Positions 1 through 8,366 are shown, numbered from the stretch's first letter. The stretch: 64,000 nucleotides of DNA from Bradyrhizobium sp. CCGUVB4N (GCF_024199945.1 NZ_JANADP010000001.1:2790001-2854000); one strand, 5' to 3'. Notes: generated from the sequence alone by a model not told the origin. Numbers and translations are program-made.

Positions 1-876
1 TGTCACCAGCGGCGCGACAGCGCCGGCATCGATCGTCATCTCCCGGTCGAAGCCGGCGTCCGGATCGGAGCGAAGCTGCAGCCAGGCTGTGGCGGCACGG
101 TCCCACATCTCGCCTTTCGGCGCACGGGGCCGCCCTCTGAGATAATCGAGCACCTTCTGGTCGGGTGCGATGACGACGCCGCGTGCGCCGGCCTCGACGA
201 TCATGATCGACATCACGATGCGTCCCTCGACGCTCATCTCGGTCACGGCGGGGCCGGCGAACTCCACCGCATAGCCGGTGGCCCCATCGGCGCCGATGCG
301 ACGGATGATCTCCATGACGACGTCCTTCGACGTGACGCCGAGCGGCGGATGCCCGGTCACGTTGATGCGCATCGTCTTCAGGCGGCGGTAGCGTACCGTC
401 GAGGTCGCCAGATAGTGCTCGATGTCGGAGGTGCCGATGCCGTAGCCGAGCGCGCCGAAGGCGCCGTACGCGGTGGTGTGGCTGTCACCCGCGGCGATCA
501 CCATGCCCGGCATGACCAGCCCTTGCTCGGGCGCGACGACATGCTCGATGCCCTGACGCGGATCGAGGATGTCGAAATATTCGATGCCGAAATCGCGCGC
601 ATTGTCGGCGAAGTAGTCGACCTGCCGCGCCGCGTCGGCATCGGGCATCTGCCGCGTGCGCCGCGCTGCGGTCGGGTTGACGTGGTCGACCACCATCAGC
701 GCTGCGGATGGATTCCACACCTTGCGCCCGGCGGCACGCAAGCCGGCAAAGGCCTGCGGGCTGGTATATTCGTTGAGCACGGTGCGATCGACATAGAGCA
801 GCACCAGCCCGTCATCGTCGAGGCGCCGAACCACATGCGCATCGATCAGCTTGTCGTAGAGCGTGCGCCCGGACAT
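1..876 (-). CDS. LeuC-like aconitase-family dehydratase large subunit (partial)
   Basis: The frame stays open to the window edge, so about 292 N-terminal residues are visible. The translation has the LeuC/aconitase signature: DHVNPTAARRTR near residue 64, then AAGDSHTTAYGAFGALGYG and GTSDIEHYLATSTV near residues 128-160. Family members hydrate and dehydrate isopropylmalate or related dicarboxylates using a [4Fe-4S] cluster. The cysteine ligands lie in the missing half and cannot be checked. The ATG at 876-874 follows a good GTTGGAGG ribosome site. The gene is divergent from a LysR regulator, which suggests an inducible paralogue of leuC acting on a catabolic substrate such as a C4-C6 hydroxy acid, not the housekeeping leucine enzyme. 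The substrate is not deducible from this part. Confidence 0.9.
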   Translation of the reverse strand, partial: MSGRTLYDKLIDAHVVRRLDDDGLVLLYVDRTVLNEYTSPQAFAGLRAAGRKVWNPSAALMVVDHVNPTAARRTRQMPDADAARQVDYFADNARDFGIEYFDILDPRQGIEHVVAPEQGLVMPGMVIAAGDSHTTAYGAFGALGYGIGTSDIEHYLATSTVRYRRLKTMRINVTGHPPLGVTSKDVVMEIIRRIGADGATGYAVEFAGPAVTEMSVEGRIVMSIMIVEAGARGVVIAPDQKVLDYLRGRPRAPKGEMWDRAATAWLQLRSDPDAGFDREMTIDAGAVAPLVT

Positions 877-955
877 TCGGCCTCCAACAGGAATGTGACT
901 TTCCTCGAAGGTGCAGGCCGGGCCGGTGGAAATCCAATGTCACCTCATGATATGA

Positions 956-974
956 TTATGCAGGATTTGCATAA
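956..974. promoter_or_regulatory. Candidate LysR operator between leuC-like and lysR genes
   Basis: TTATGC (956-961) and GCATAA (969-974) form a perfect 6-bp inverted repeat around a 7-base spacer, six bases before the regulator's start codon. LysR-family boxes are imperfect palindromes of this size (T-N11-A), so this is a plausible autoregulatory and divergent-promoter site. Binding is inferred only. Confidence 0.45.
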
Positions 975-979
975 GCAGG

Positions 980-1948
980 ATGGACGCGATGGAGATCAAC
1001 TGGCTGCACGATTTCATCGCGGTGGCGTCGACCCGTAGTTTTTCGCGCGCTGCCGAGCAGCGCAATTCGTCGCAGCCGGCGCTGAGCCGCAGGATCAAGG
1101 CGCTGGAAGTATGGGCCGGGGCGGCGCTGTTCGAGCGCACGACGCATGCCGTCAGCCTCACGCCTGCCGGCGATGCGTTCCGCCTGACCGCCGAGGACAT
1201 CATCCGCCGCCTGTCCGCCGGGCGCCTGGAGGCGCAGGAGCTCGCGCGCGGCGCCTCCGACGTGCTGAAATTCGCATCGACCAATGCGCTGTCGTTGACG
1301 TTCTTTCCGGATTGGCTGCGCCAGGTCGAGGCGACGCTGTCGTTCGTGCCGAATGTCCAGCTCGTCGCAAACCACATGGAGGCGTGCGAACGCATGTTGT
1401 TGGCGGGCGAGGTGCATTTTCTGCTTTGCCACCATCATCCCGCCGTCGTCACGGCGCTGACGACCTCGCAATTCCGCTCGGCGCATGTCGGCGACGATTG
1501 CCTGATCCCGGCCTCCGTACCGGCGTCGCGATCAGGCAAGGCTGCGCGCTTCAGGCTTCCGGGAACGGAAGCAGCGCCGGTGCAGGTCCTGAACTACCGT
1601 CAGGAATCCGGAATGGGGAAGATCCTCGATGCGGTACGCGCGACCTCGCCGCTTGGTGCGCATCTGAAGCCCGCGTTCACCTCACATCTTGCAAAGCTTC
1701 TCGTCACCATGGTGCAGGCCGGCCGCGGCATGGCCTGGCTTCCGCAAAGCCTCATCGCCGACCAGCTCGCATCGGGCGAATTGGTGAAGGCCGGCGGACA
1801 GGAGTGGGAGATACCGATCGAGATCCACGTATTCCGCCCGCGATCGCGGCTGACGCCGGCGGCCGAAGCATTCTGGACCCATGTTCAGGAGCATCCGCCC
1901 GCGAGCAACCCGCGCAAGGCGGTGCGCCTCCGTCGCGGTCGCGGCTAG
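980..1948 (+). CDS. LysR-family transcriptional regulator
   Basis: 322 residues, normal for the family. The N-terminal winged helix-turn-helix is clear (WLHDFIAVASTRSFSRAAEQ, then SSQPALSRRIKALE and LFERTTHAVSLTPAG), followed by an effector-binding domain resembling periplasmic binding proteins. It is divergent from the leuC-like gene 103 bases away, the usual arrangement for a LysR protein activating its neighbour. Two ATG codons (980 and 989) are possible. AGCAGG lies directly before 980 and at better spacing for 989, so the true protein may be three residues shorter. The ligand is unknown. Confidence 0.92.
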   Translation: MDAMEINWLHDFIAVASTRSFSRAAEQRNSSQPALSRRIKALEVWAGAALFERTTHAVSLTPAGDAFRLTAEDIIRRLSAGRLEAQELARGASDVLKFASTNALSLTFFPDWLRQVEATLSFVPNVQLVANHMEACERMLLAGEVHFLLCHHHPAVVTALTTSQFRSAHVGDDCLIPASVPASRSGKAARFRLPGTEAAPVQVLNYRQESGMGKILDAVRATSPLGAHLKPAFTSHLAKLLVTMVQAGRGMAWLPQSLIADQLASGELVKAGGQEWEIPIEIHVFRPRSRLTPAAEAFWTHVQEHPPASNPRKAVRLRRGRG

Positions 1949-1951
1949 GGG

Positions 1952-2257
1952 CTATTCCTCCGGCTCCGTCGTGAACAGCAGCGGATAGCCTTTGGTGCGC
2001 GCGGCATCGGTGGCACGCGTCGCCTTGGTTTCGGCGACGTCCTTGGTGAACACGGCGACGACGCAGGCGCCCAGCTTGTGCGCGGTGATCATGACCTTGT
2101 AGGCCTGATCCTCGGTCATGCGGAATTCGGCCTTCAGGATCATGGTGACGAACTCGCGCGGCGTGTAGTCGTCGTTGATCAGGATGACCTTGTGCAGCTT
2201 GGGCCGCTCGACCTTGGTCCTGGTCCTGGTTTTCGGCGTGGTAACAGTGTCGTTCAT
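1952..2257 (-). CDS. clpS: ATP-dependent Clp protease adaptor ClpS
   Basis: 101 residues, the usual ClpS length. The core is intact: ILINDDYTPREFVTMIL at about 25-41, then AYKVMITAHKLGACVVAVFTK, including the conserved NDDYTP segment that binds N-degron substrates and the MITAH helix. ClpS delivers N-end-rule substrates to ClpAP in the cytoplasm. clpA is not in the window. The gene converges with lysR (3-base gap) and lies downstream of the DUF190 gene of the fluoride operon, 44 bases away. It probably has its own promoter, but read-through is possible. Confidence 0.95.
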   Translation of the reverse strand: MNDTVTTPKTRTRTKVERPKLHKVILINDDYTPREFVTMILKAEFRMTEDQAYKVMITAHKLGACVVAVFTKDVAETKATRATDAARTKGYPLLFTTEPEE

Positions 2258-2301
2258 TCCGCCTCCTGAACACGGCGGGCCTTGGTTCCCGGCCGGAGCG
2301 A

Positions 2302-2643
2302 TCAGCTCGCGGCCTTCGTACCATATTGCAGGACCTGTACCTTCTCCAAGGTGATGAGGCCGCTCGACATCATGCCATCCAGGATGGGCAGGAATGCGTT
2401 GATGTTGTCCTCGCTGTCGACGATCTCGATCAGGAGCGGCAGGTCTTCCGAGAGCCGCAGGATCTTCGAGGTGTGCAGCCGGCTCGACTTGCCGAAGCCC
2501 ATGGGACCGCGCAGCACGGTGGCGCCGGCGAGGTGCCGCTCGCGCGCGGCGAGAACGATGGCTTCATAGAGCGGTTTGCCGTTGTAATGGTCGTTCTCGC
2601 CGATGAAGATCCGGAGCGAAACAGCCTGATTGGGGATTTGCAT
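2302..2643 (-). CDS. DUF190 family protein (PII-like)
   Basis: 113 residues beginning MQIPNQAVSLRIFIGEND. The start at 2643 is chosen over an upstream in-frame codon because GAGGAGCTGACC sits immediately before it. DUF190 proteins adopt a PII-like fold and are commonly encoded beside crcB, but their biochemical role is not established. The visible family pattern is GKPLYEAIVLAARERHLAGATVLRG and DLPLLIEIVDSEDNINAFLP. It is the last gene of the run MFS-crcB-crcB-DUF190 behind the fluoride riboswitch, with only 2 bases between it and crcB. A regulatory or accessory role in fluoride export is inference from context. Confidence 0.9.
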   Translation of the reverse strand: MQIPNQAVSLRIFIGENDHYNGKPLYEAIVLAARERHLAGATVLRGPMGFGKSSRLHTSKILRLSEDLPLLIEIVDSEDNINAFLPILDGMMSSGLITLEKVQVLQYGTKAAS

Positions 2644-2645
2644 GG

Positions 2646-3071
2646 TCAGCTCCTCTTCAAGCGGTTGTAGCGGCTCGCCATCATATGCCCCGCCCATACC
2701 GACACCAGCCAGCAGACGACCGAGGCCGCGACATAGGCGAGGGCGGTGTATTTCATGCCGCCGTGGAACAGTCGGAACGTCTCGAGGCTGAAGGTCGAGA
2801 AGGTGGTGTAGCCGCCGCAGAAACCGGTCATGACGAACTGCCGGTGCTCCGGCCGTGCCAGCACGCGGCCGTCGGGCCCGGTCAGCGTCGCGTAGAAGCC
2901 GATGATCAGCGAGCCCGTCGCGTTGATGAACAGCGTCGCGAAGGGAAAGCCGGGGCCGGTGTCGAGGGCGAGCCCGACCAGATAGCGTGTCAGCCCGCCG
3001 AGGATGCTGCCGGCAGAGACCCAGGCATAGAGGATCGCGGTACGCCAGCGGTCAGCAGAGGAAGCCTTCAT
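2646..3071 (-). CDS. crcB: CrcB/FluC fluoride channel (second copy in operon)
   Basis: 141 residues with four predicted membrane helices. Diagnostic motifs are GGLTRYLVG near residue 25, FINATGSLIIGF near 48 and GFCGGYTTFSTFSLET near 84. The last includes the Thr/Phe track and the G-[FY]-x-G-G-[YF]-T-T-F-S signature of Fluc channels, which passively export fluoride as dual-topology dimers. It lies 6 bases after a second, divergent crcB copy (3078-3467). Tandem copies may form a heterodimer with fixed opposite topology, as known for paired crcB genes in some bacteria. The fluoride riboswitch upstream fixes the function of the operon. Confidence 0.95.
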   Translation of the reverse strand: MKASSADRWRTAILYAWVSAGSILGGLTRYLVGLALDTGPGFPFATLFINATGSLIIGFYATLTGPDGRVLARPEHRQFVMTGFCGGYTTFSTFSLETFRLFHGGMKYTALAYVAASVVCWLVSVWAGHMMASRYNRLKRS

Positions 3072-3077
3072 CTGCCG

Positions 3078-3467
3078 CTAGCTCCCAAAATTGTCCGCGA
3101 GGAGAAAGCCGCAGCTCACGGCCGCGAGGCACAGTCCGACCGAGAACACGATATTGCCGAGTGCGTGCGCCGGCTCGCCGTTGCGCGCCAGGGTCAGCGT
3201 TTGCAGGCTGAACGAGGACACAGTGGTGTAGCAGCCGAGGAAGCCGGTCACTGCGAACAGCCACGGATTGGGCGTCGCGAACACCGAGTCCGGATGGGTC
3301 GCCAGCGCCCCGAAGATGCCGATCAGGAAGGCCCCGGTGACGTTGATGGTCATGGTGCCCCAGGGAAAGGTCTCGCCCAGCCGCCGCGCGACTGCGCCGG
3401 ATACGAAATAGCGGGCGCAGCCGCCCAGCACGCTGCCGGCCACGATAGCGATCAATCCGCTCAGCAC
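3078..3467 (-). CDS. crcB: CrcB/FluC fluoride channel (first copy in operon)
   Basis: 129 residues from a GTG at 3467, chosen because GGAGGA lies nine bases upstream and the protein then begins directly with the first membrane helix (VLSGLIAIVAGSVLGGCARY). An ATG 28 codons upstream would add a non-membrane basic tail encoded inside the MFS gene. Motifs are TINVTGAFLIGIFG and GFLGCYTTVSSFSLQT. The second Gly and first Phe of the usual GGYTTFS segment are Cys and Val here, so this copy has diverged from its partner. The chosen start lies 17 bases beyond the MFS gene end. The role is fluoride export at the inner membrane. Confidence 0.93.
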   Translation of the reverse strand: MLSGLIAIVAGSVLGGCARYFVSGAVARRLGETFPWGTMTINVTGAFLIGIFGALATHPDSVFATPNPWLFAVTGFLGCYTTVSSFSLQTLTLARNGEPAHALGNIVFSVGLCLAAVSCGFLLADNFGS

Positions 3468-3483
3468 GATGAACAGTCCTCCG

Positions 3484-4695
3484 TCATTGCGTCTTCTCCG
3501 TTGCCAGCCCGTCGCCGACGGTGAGCAGTCCCACGAGTGCGGCCACCGCAAAGCCGAGTCCTGCGAGGAACGTGCCGGCCGGGCCGTAAACGTCCCACAG
3601 TGCGCCGGCGATCACGCTCGCGGCCAGCAGCGCCAGGCCCGTGAACAGGTTGAAATAGCCGAAGGCGGTGCCGCGCAGGCTTGGCGGCGCGGTATCGGCG
3701 ACGAGGGCCGAGAGCACGCCTTGCGTCAATCCCATATGCAGACCCCACAGCACGACGCCGAGCGCGAGGCCGGGCAGACCAGGCAGCAGCGCCAATGCGA
3801 GGTCGGCGCCGGCGAGGAAAACCAGGCCGAGCGCGAGCAGGGCGGTCCGGTTGATCCGGTCCGACAGCGCGCCGGCCGGATAGGCCGAGAGCGCGTAGGT
3901 GATGTTCATGAGCACCAGCACCGCCGGCACCCACATCGCATTGAGGCCGATGTTCTGCGCACGCAGGATCAGGAAGGCCTCACTGAAGCGGGCGAGCGTG
4001 AAGGCGACGCCGACCGCGACGACGCGCCAATACACGGGCCCAAGCTGCCGCATGGCGGCGGAGTCGAGCGGATTTCTTGCGGGCTCCCGGCTGGCATCCG
4101 GCTCCGGCTCGTTCACCGCGAACGCGATCAGGCCGAAGGACAGGAACGCCGGCACCACGGCGACCCAGAACACCGCGGCAAATTGGTCCGCCGTCCACCA
4201 CATCAGGCCGATCGCGGCGAGCGGTCCGACGAAGGCGCCGATCGTATCGAGCGACTGTCGCAGGCCGAAGCTCGCGCCGCGCAGGCCCGCCGGCGAGATA
4301 TCGGCGATCAACGCATCGCGGGGCGCGCCGCGGATGCCCTTGCCGACGCGATCGATGAAGCGCGCCGCCACCAGCCAGCCGACGCTGGGCGCGAGCGGGA
4401 ACAGCGGCTTGGTCAGGGCGGCTAGGCCATAGCCGAGGGCGGCGAGCAGCTTGCGCCGGCCGAGCCAGTCCGACAGCGCGCCGGAGAAGATCTTCGTGAT
4501 CGAGGCGGTCGCCTCCGCGATGCCCTCAATCAAGCCTACGGTGAGCGTGGAGGCGCCGAGCACGGTGACGAGATAGACCGGCAGCAGCGCGTGGATCATC
4601 TCGGAGGAGACGTCCATCAGCATCGAGACGAAGCCGAGCACCCAGATTCCCCTGGGTAGCTTGGTGCGCGCAGCATTCGGTGCGGTCGTCGTCAC
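3484..4695 (-). CDS. MFS transporter of the fluoride-responsive operon
   Basis: 403 residues with 12 predicted helices. The loop 2-3 motif appears as GALSDWLGRRKLL, with a matching GALSDRINR in the second half. A start at 4761 would read through the intrinsic terminator (the stem would be translated as NPPLAGFLL), so that start is rejected. GTG at 4695 (VTTTAPNAART) follows GAGG at good spacing and lies downstream of the terminator. MFS genes occur among the genes controlled by fluoride riboswitches, but the substrate here is not shown. It is the first gene of a four-gene unit with two crcB genes and DUF190. Confidence 0.88.
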   Translation of the reverse strand: MTTTAPNAARTKLPRGIWVLGFVSMLMDVSSEMIHALLPVYLVTVLGASTLTVGLIEGIAEATASITKIFSGALSDWLGRRKLLAALGYGLAALTKPLFPLAPSVGWLVAARFIDRVGKGIRGAPRDALIADISPAGLRGASFGLRQSLDTIGAFVGPLAAIGLMWWTADQFAAVFWVAVVPAFLSFGLIAFAVNEPEPDASREPARNPLDSAAMRQLGPVYWRVVAVGVAFTLARFSEAFLILRAQNIGLNAMWVPAVLVLMNITYALSAYPAGALSDRINRTALLALGLVFLAGADLALALLPGLPGLALGVVLWGLHMGLTQGVLSALVADTAPPSLRGTAFGYFNLFTGLALLAASVIAGALWDVYGPAGTFLAGLGFAVAALVGLLTVGDGLATEKTQ

Positions 4696-4720
4696 GTCCC
4701 TCGGCCTCGTTTCAGGCAAC

Positions 4721-4745
4721 AAAAAACCCGCCAGCGGCGGGTTTG
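4721..4745 (-). terminator. Intrinsic terminator of the riboswitch expression platform
   Basis: Read on the minus strand, AACCCGCCGCTGGCGGGTT followed by a T-run forms a 6-7 bp G+C-rich stem. An upstream GGCGGG (plus-strand 4754-4759) can pair with the same CCCGCC arm and would act as antiterminator, giving a simple on/off choice 26 bases before the MFS start codon. Confidence 0.85.
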
Positions 4746-4787
4746 TCCATGCTCCCGCCAAAGGCAGAGGCTGATTGCCTCACCTCC

Positions 4788-4857
4788 AGCAGGAGTCATC
4801 AGCCCACTACGGTCGTTCGACCGCCGGGCGGTTATCGGGGGACTCCATCCCCATCTG
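4788..4857 (-). promoter_or_regulatory. Fluoride riboswitch (crcB RNA motif)
   Basis: The minus strand reads GGGGATGGAGTCCCCC, then GATAACCGCC, a GC-rich hairpin, and finally GGGCTGATGACTCCTGC. These match the conserved blocks of the crcB motif: GGnGATGG..., ATAACCGC and CTGATGACTCCTAC. The aptamer binds fluoride (with Mg2+) and here leads into a terminator/antiterminator pair. It precedes an MFS gene and two crcB genes, exactly the expected regulon. The assignment is from motif recognition; a covariance-model search would confirm it. Confidence 0.92.
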
Positions 4858-5082
4858 TATGGTCAGCCTAGCATGGAAATCACGGGGAACAAGTAGGCGC
4901 GGCGCACTGTCCCGCGGCGCGATCGCGTGGCGGCGCAAGCGTGGCGACACGGCGGCGATTTCGCGCAACACACTAAAAGACTAACTCGCAATCCCTAACC
5001 TGAATGTGAAGCACAAGCGATCTTCGCGCTTTGCGGCAAGGCGTTTGCATGTCACCATCGCGTCATACGACGGGAGACTGCG

Positions 5083-5961
5083 ATGCGGTTGCTGTTCTCG
5101 ATCGGGGCTGTGCTGGTGGCCGGCGTGCTTGCCGGAGGGGACGTCGCGGGCATCGCGGCACCAAGTTCTAAACTTGAACCGCCGAAGTTTGAACCTTCAA
5201 GATATCAGCGGCAGGCGGCCGACGGCGATGCACAGTCGGTCGATGTCGAGCTGATCCTTGCGGTCGACGTCTCCTACTCCATGGACATGGACGAGCTCGC
5301 GATCCAGCGCGAGGGCTACGCGCAGGCGATCCAGTCCAAGGAGTTCCTGCAGGCGCTGAAGGCCGGGCCGAACGGCAGGATCGCGGTGACCTATTTCGAA
5401 TGGGCTGCATCCTCCGATCAGAAGATCATCATTCCGTGGCGCCTCATCGACGGACCGGAGACGGCGGACGCGGTCGCCGCCGAGATCTTGAAGACGCCGA
5501 TCCGGCGCGCCTCACGCACCTCGATCTCCGGCGCGATCGGATTTGCGATGCCGTTGTTCGACGAGGATCCCTATCACGGCATTCGCCGCGTCATCGACAT
5601 CTCCGGCGACGGCCCCAACAACAATGGCGGCCCCGTCACCGTCGCGCGTGACGCCGCGCTCGAGAAAGGCATCGTCATCAACGGCCTGCCGATCATGGTC
5701 AAGGAGCCGTCCTATTCGACCATGGATATCGACAATCTCGATTACTATTACGAAGACTGCGTTGTCGGTGGTCCCGGCTCCTTCGTCATCTCGATCAAGG
5801 ATCGCGACAAGTTCAAGGAAGCCATCCGCACCAAGCTGCTGATGGAAGTTGCCGGACGCACGCCCGAGCGCCCTGTCGTGCGCGTTGCGGACAAGGAGAA
5901 GGAGCCGCGCGTGAACTGCCTGATCGGCGAGAAGATCTGGTCGGATCGCTGGGGCCGCTAG
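5083..5961 (+). CDS. Secreted DUF1194 protein with VWA-like fold
   Basis: 292 residues. An N-terminal signal peptide (RLLFSIGAVLVAGVLAGGDVAG) precedes a von Willebrand A-like domain: LILAVDVSYSMDMDELAIQR carries the DxSxS metal-binding (MIDAS) motif, and RVIDISGDGPNNNGG supplies the second acidic loop. DUF1194 proteins are common in alphaproteobacteria and of unknown function; a protein- or metal-binding periplasmic role is inferred. The start follows a purine-rich GGGAGACTGCG segment. The gene stands alone, about 225 bases after the riboswitch on the opposite strand. Confidence 0.88.
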   Translation: MRLLFSIGAVLVAGVLAGGDVAGIAAPSSKLEPPKFEPSRYQRQAADGDAQSVDVELILAVDVSYSMDMDELAIQREGYAQAIQSKEFLQALKAGPNGRIAVTYFEWAASSDQKIIIPWRLIDGPETADAVAAEILKTPIRRASRTSISGAIGFAMPLFDEDPYHGIRRVIDISGDGPNNNGGPVTVARDAALEKGIVINGLPIMVKEPSYSTMDIDNLDYYYEDCVVGGPGSFVISIKDRDKFKEAIRTKLLMEVAGRTPERPVVRVADKEKEPRVNCLIGEKIWSDRWGR

Positions 5962-6087
5962 GGGCCCATCCCGATGAGACCGTTTGCCTCATCGCATCAG
6001 GCATTCCAAATTAACCGCTCGTTAACTGTGGCATGGTCCTAATCGAATTGTTTCTGGATATTTCTGACGCTGCTCCCGAGCAGATTC

Positions 6088-6723
6088 ATGCCCATCGTCA
6101 CGCAGAGCACCAGCCAGATTTCGCCCGCCAATGAGCGGATGTATCACCAGAGCGCTCTGCTCGGTGAATGGAAGGGCAATTGGGCGGGCAACAATCAGCC
6201 CGTCGGCTTCAAGGTCGTGAATATCAGAGGCAGCCGCGCGCAAGTCGAGTACACCCATAACGGGCACACCGAGCGTGGTTTTGCCCAGATCAGCGGTTCG
6301 CTCATCACCTTCGGCTCGGTCACGGTCGGCACCAAGGACGGCAAGAACCTCGTGCTCCTGTTCTCCGCGGGCGGCGCCGGCAAGCAGACTGCGACCTTGG
6401 CGAAACAGGCGCCGCCGGCCTCCGACAGCCGCCTGATGGGAAGCTGGGGCGGCTATTCCAGCGACAACGGCAAGAGCGCGAGTTTTCGCGTGCTGTCGGT
6501 GAACGGCAACGAAGCCCAGGTCAGCGTCACCACCGACGGCATCACCCGCCAGGGCACCGGCATCGTCTACAAGAACGTCATCATGTTCGGGCAGTCGCAG
6601 ATCGCGACGGATGACGGGCAGAACGGCAAGATCATCTACCAGGTCGGAATGAAGTCCTTCATGGTGCCGGTGACGAAATATCCCCCGGCGGATTCTTCAT
6701 CCTCGGTCGACGTGACAGCGTAG
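6088..6723 (+). CDS. Hypothetical protein with two tandem beta-rich repeats
   Basis: 211 residues of unrecognised family. The protein consists of two homologous halves of about 80 residues: LLGEWKGNWAGNNQPVGFKV...ITFGSVTVGTKDGKNL near 24-100 and LMGSWGGYSSDNGKSASFRV...IMFGQSQIATDDGQNGK near 116-195. Alternating hydrophobic and polar residues suggest beta sandwiches or lipocalin-like barrels. There is no signal peptide and no catalytic motif. Its 3' end lies 4 bases from the convergent nucleotidyltransferase gene. Codon use matches the surrounding chromosome. Confidence 0.72.
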   Translation: MPIVTQSTSQISPANERMYHQSALLGEWKGNWAGNNQPVGFKVVNIRGSRAQVEYTHNGHTERGFAQISGSLITFGSVTVGTKDGKNLVLLFSAGGAGKQTATLAKQAPPASDSRLMGSWGGYSSDNGKSASFRVLSVNGNEAQVSVTTDGITRQGTGIVYKNVIMFGQSQIATDDGQNGKIIYQVGMKSFMVPVTKYPPADSSSSVDVTA

Positions 6724-6727
6724 TCGC

Positions 6728-7573
6728 TCAACGCTGCTTCCCGTTCGACTGTGTCAGCACCTGCAATTGCCGATCGATGTCCCGCAACACCTGGCAGGCT
6801 GACGCAAGCGCGCCGTCGCCGAACAATTGCCAGACCTCGTTTGCCCGTTCGGCCAGATGCGGAATCGTCAGCGGCAAGCGCGCGGCTTCGAGCAGCGCGC
6901 CCTTCTCGTTGATGAGATAGCGTGCGTTCAGCGCGAACAGGACCTGTGCAGTGCAGGCGAGCGATCGGTAGATGCATCCGGCGACATGGGTCTGATCGTC
7001 GCGGGCGATGGCAAGCTCGGCGTTCTCGATGCCGAACAGCACCTCCCACCGAAAGCGCCGGATCAGAGCATCGCGCAACGCTTCGGGATAAGGCTGCGCG
7101 ATCGATTTCAGCCGGGCGATCAGGCCCTGCGGATCATGCATCGGTTCGCAATACGCAATCTCGCCCATCCAGATCGCCGAGCAGAAGCCGTGCGGATGGC
7201 CGGGCTGATAGTCCATGGTGACGGCCCCGGCATGGCAGGCTTCCATCACGGCTTCGACGGCATCGGCGTTGCGGTAGAGCAGATCGACCTTGTGTCCTTC
7301 GACCGACAACCACGCACCGCCGATGATCCACGGTCCCCACTCACCGATTGGTGTCACCGAAGCGACCGCGGGGTTGTCGGCGACTGCTTTTGCGGCCGCC
7401 AGCAGCCGTTCCGTATCGAGCGGCGCGGCCGCCGTGAAGTAGAGGCCGATATCGTAGTCGGACGTCGGATGCGCGCTGCCTCGCGCACGCGAGCCGCCGA
7501 GCACGATGGCCGCGATGCCCGGCACCTCGGCAAAGGCGGACGTCAGGCGCGTGAGCAACGGATCGTGCGGCAT
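6728..7573 (-). CDS. Nucleotidyltransferase-domain protein
   Basis: 281 residues. The N-terminal Pol-beta-type nucleotidyltransferase motif is complete: IVLGGSRARGSAHPTSDYDIGLY, with G-S-x10-D-x-D metal ligands at about residues 27-42, and a later acidic strand (HKVDLLYRN). The remaining helical region resembles the C-terminal helical bundles of aminoglycoside-type adenylyltransferases, but the target cannot be named. It starts 16 bases after the carboxymuconolactone-decarboxylase-like gene on the same strand, so the two may be co-transcribed without an obvious functional link. Confidence 0.85.
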   Translation of the reverse strand: MPHDPLLTRLTSAFAEVPGIAAIVLGGSRARGSAHPTSDYDIGLYFTAAAPLDTERLLAAAKAVADNPAVASVTPIGEWGPWIIGGAWLSVEGHKVDLLYRNADAVEAVMEACHAGAVTMDYQPGHPHGFCSAIWMGEIAYCEPMHDPQGLIARLKSIAQPYPEALRDALIRRFRWEVLFGIENAELAIARDDQTHVAGCIYRSLACTAQVLFALNARYLINEKGALLEAARLPLTIPHLAERANEVWQLFGDGALASACQVLRDIDRQLQVLTQSNGKQR

Positions 7574-7589
7574 CGGCGGTCGGGTTCAG

Positions 7590-8231
7590 CTATTTCGCCG
7601 CGAGCGGTGGCAATGGCGGCACGCTGTCATTCGGGGCTTCCGCCTGCATCGTGATCAGCGTCATCGAGACCAGATCGTAATAGCCGATCAGGCCGATGAT
7701 ATCCATGATGCCGCGCTCGCCGAATTTCTGCTGCGCGGCGCGATAGACGTCGTCGGAGACCTTCCTGTCGCGATAGAGCGCCGTCGCGAGGTCGTAAAGC
7801 GCGGCCTCGTCGTCCTTCATCGCCTGCGGCCGTACGCCGTTTGCGAGGTCCTTGGCGACCTGCGGATCGAGACCGGCCTTCATCGCGAGCGGATAATGCG
7901 CGAACCATTCATATTGCGCCGTCCACTGGCGCGCCGTGATCAGGATGGCGAATTCGCTTAAGCGCGCCGGCAGCGACGAATTCCAGCGCAGATAATCCGA
8001 CATCGCCGAGAGCTTCGGCGCGAGCACGGGATTGCGGATGTAGGCGCGATAGGGTGGGTTGGTGAATTTGGCATTGCGCGGCGGCACCGCGATCGCGTCC
8101 GCCCATTCCTTCTGCGGTGCCGAAAGCTCGTCGGGCTTCAGCGGCACGAAGCGGGTCGGCTCGGCCGCGCGGGCCGCTCCCGGGATCGTCACAGCGAGCA
8201 GCGCGGCCAGCGCCAGGCCGGAATATTTCAT
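7590..8231 (-). CDS. Secreted carboxymuconolactone decarboxylase-family protein
   Basis: 213 residues beginning with a signal peptide (MKYSGLALAALLAVTIPGAARA). The mature part has the AhpD/CMD-like helical pattern: RLSEFAILITARQWTAQYEW, HYPLAMKAGL and KFGERGIMDIIGLIGYYD. The CxxC of AhpD is absent, so this is nearer to 4-carboxymuconolactone decarboxylase-like proteins than to peroxidase partners. The ATG at 8231 is preferred to the one at 8237 because GGGAGG abuts the latter. Periplasmic location is predicted; the substrate is unknown. Confidence 0.87.
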   Translation of the reverse strand: MKYSGLALAALLAVTIPGAARAAEPTRFVPLKPDELSAPQKEWADAIAVPPRNAKFTNPPYRAYIRNPVLAPKLSAMSDYLRWNSSLPARLSEFAILITARQWTAQYEWFAHYPLAMKAGLDPQVAKDLANGVRPQAMKDDEAALYDLATALYRDRKVSDDVYRAAQQKFGERGIMDIIGLIGYYDLVSMTLITMQAEAPNDSVPPLPPLAAK

Positions 8232-8366
8232 CGTCATCCTCCCATCCCGGCGGACTTGTGCCGCCTTGTTCGATCGCCAGCTTACGGTGCGGCGCGACCC
8301 GTGCAAGATGTCCGCTGCGCATGCTAGGCTGCGTGCTGGAGATCGCTTGCAGGATGGGAGAACCTC

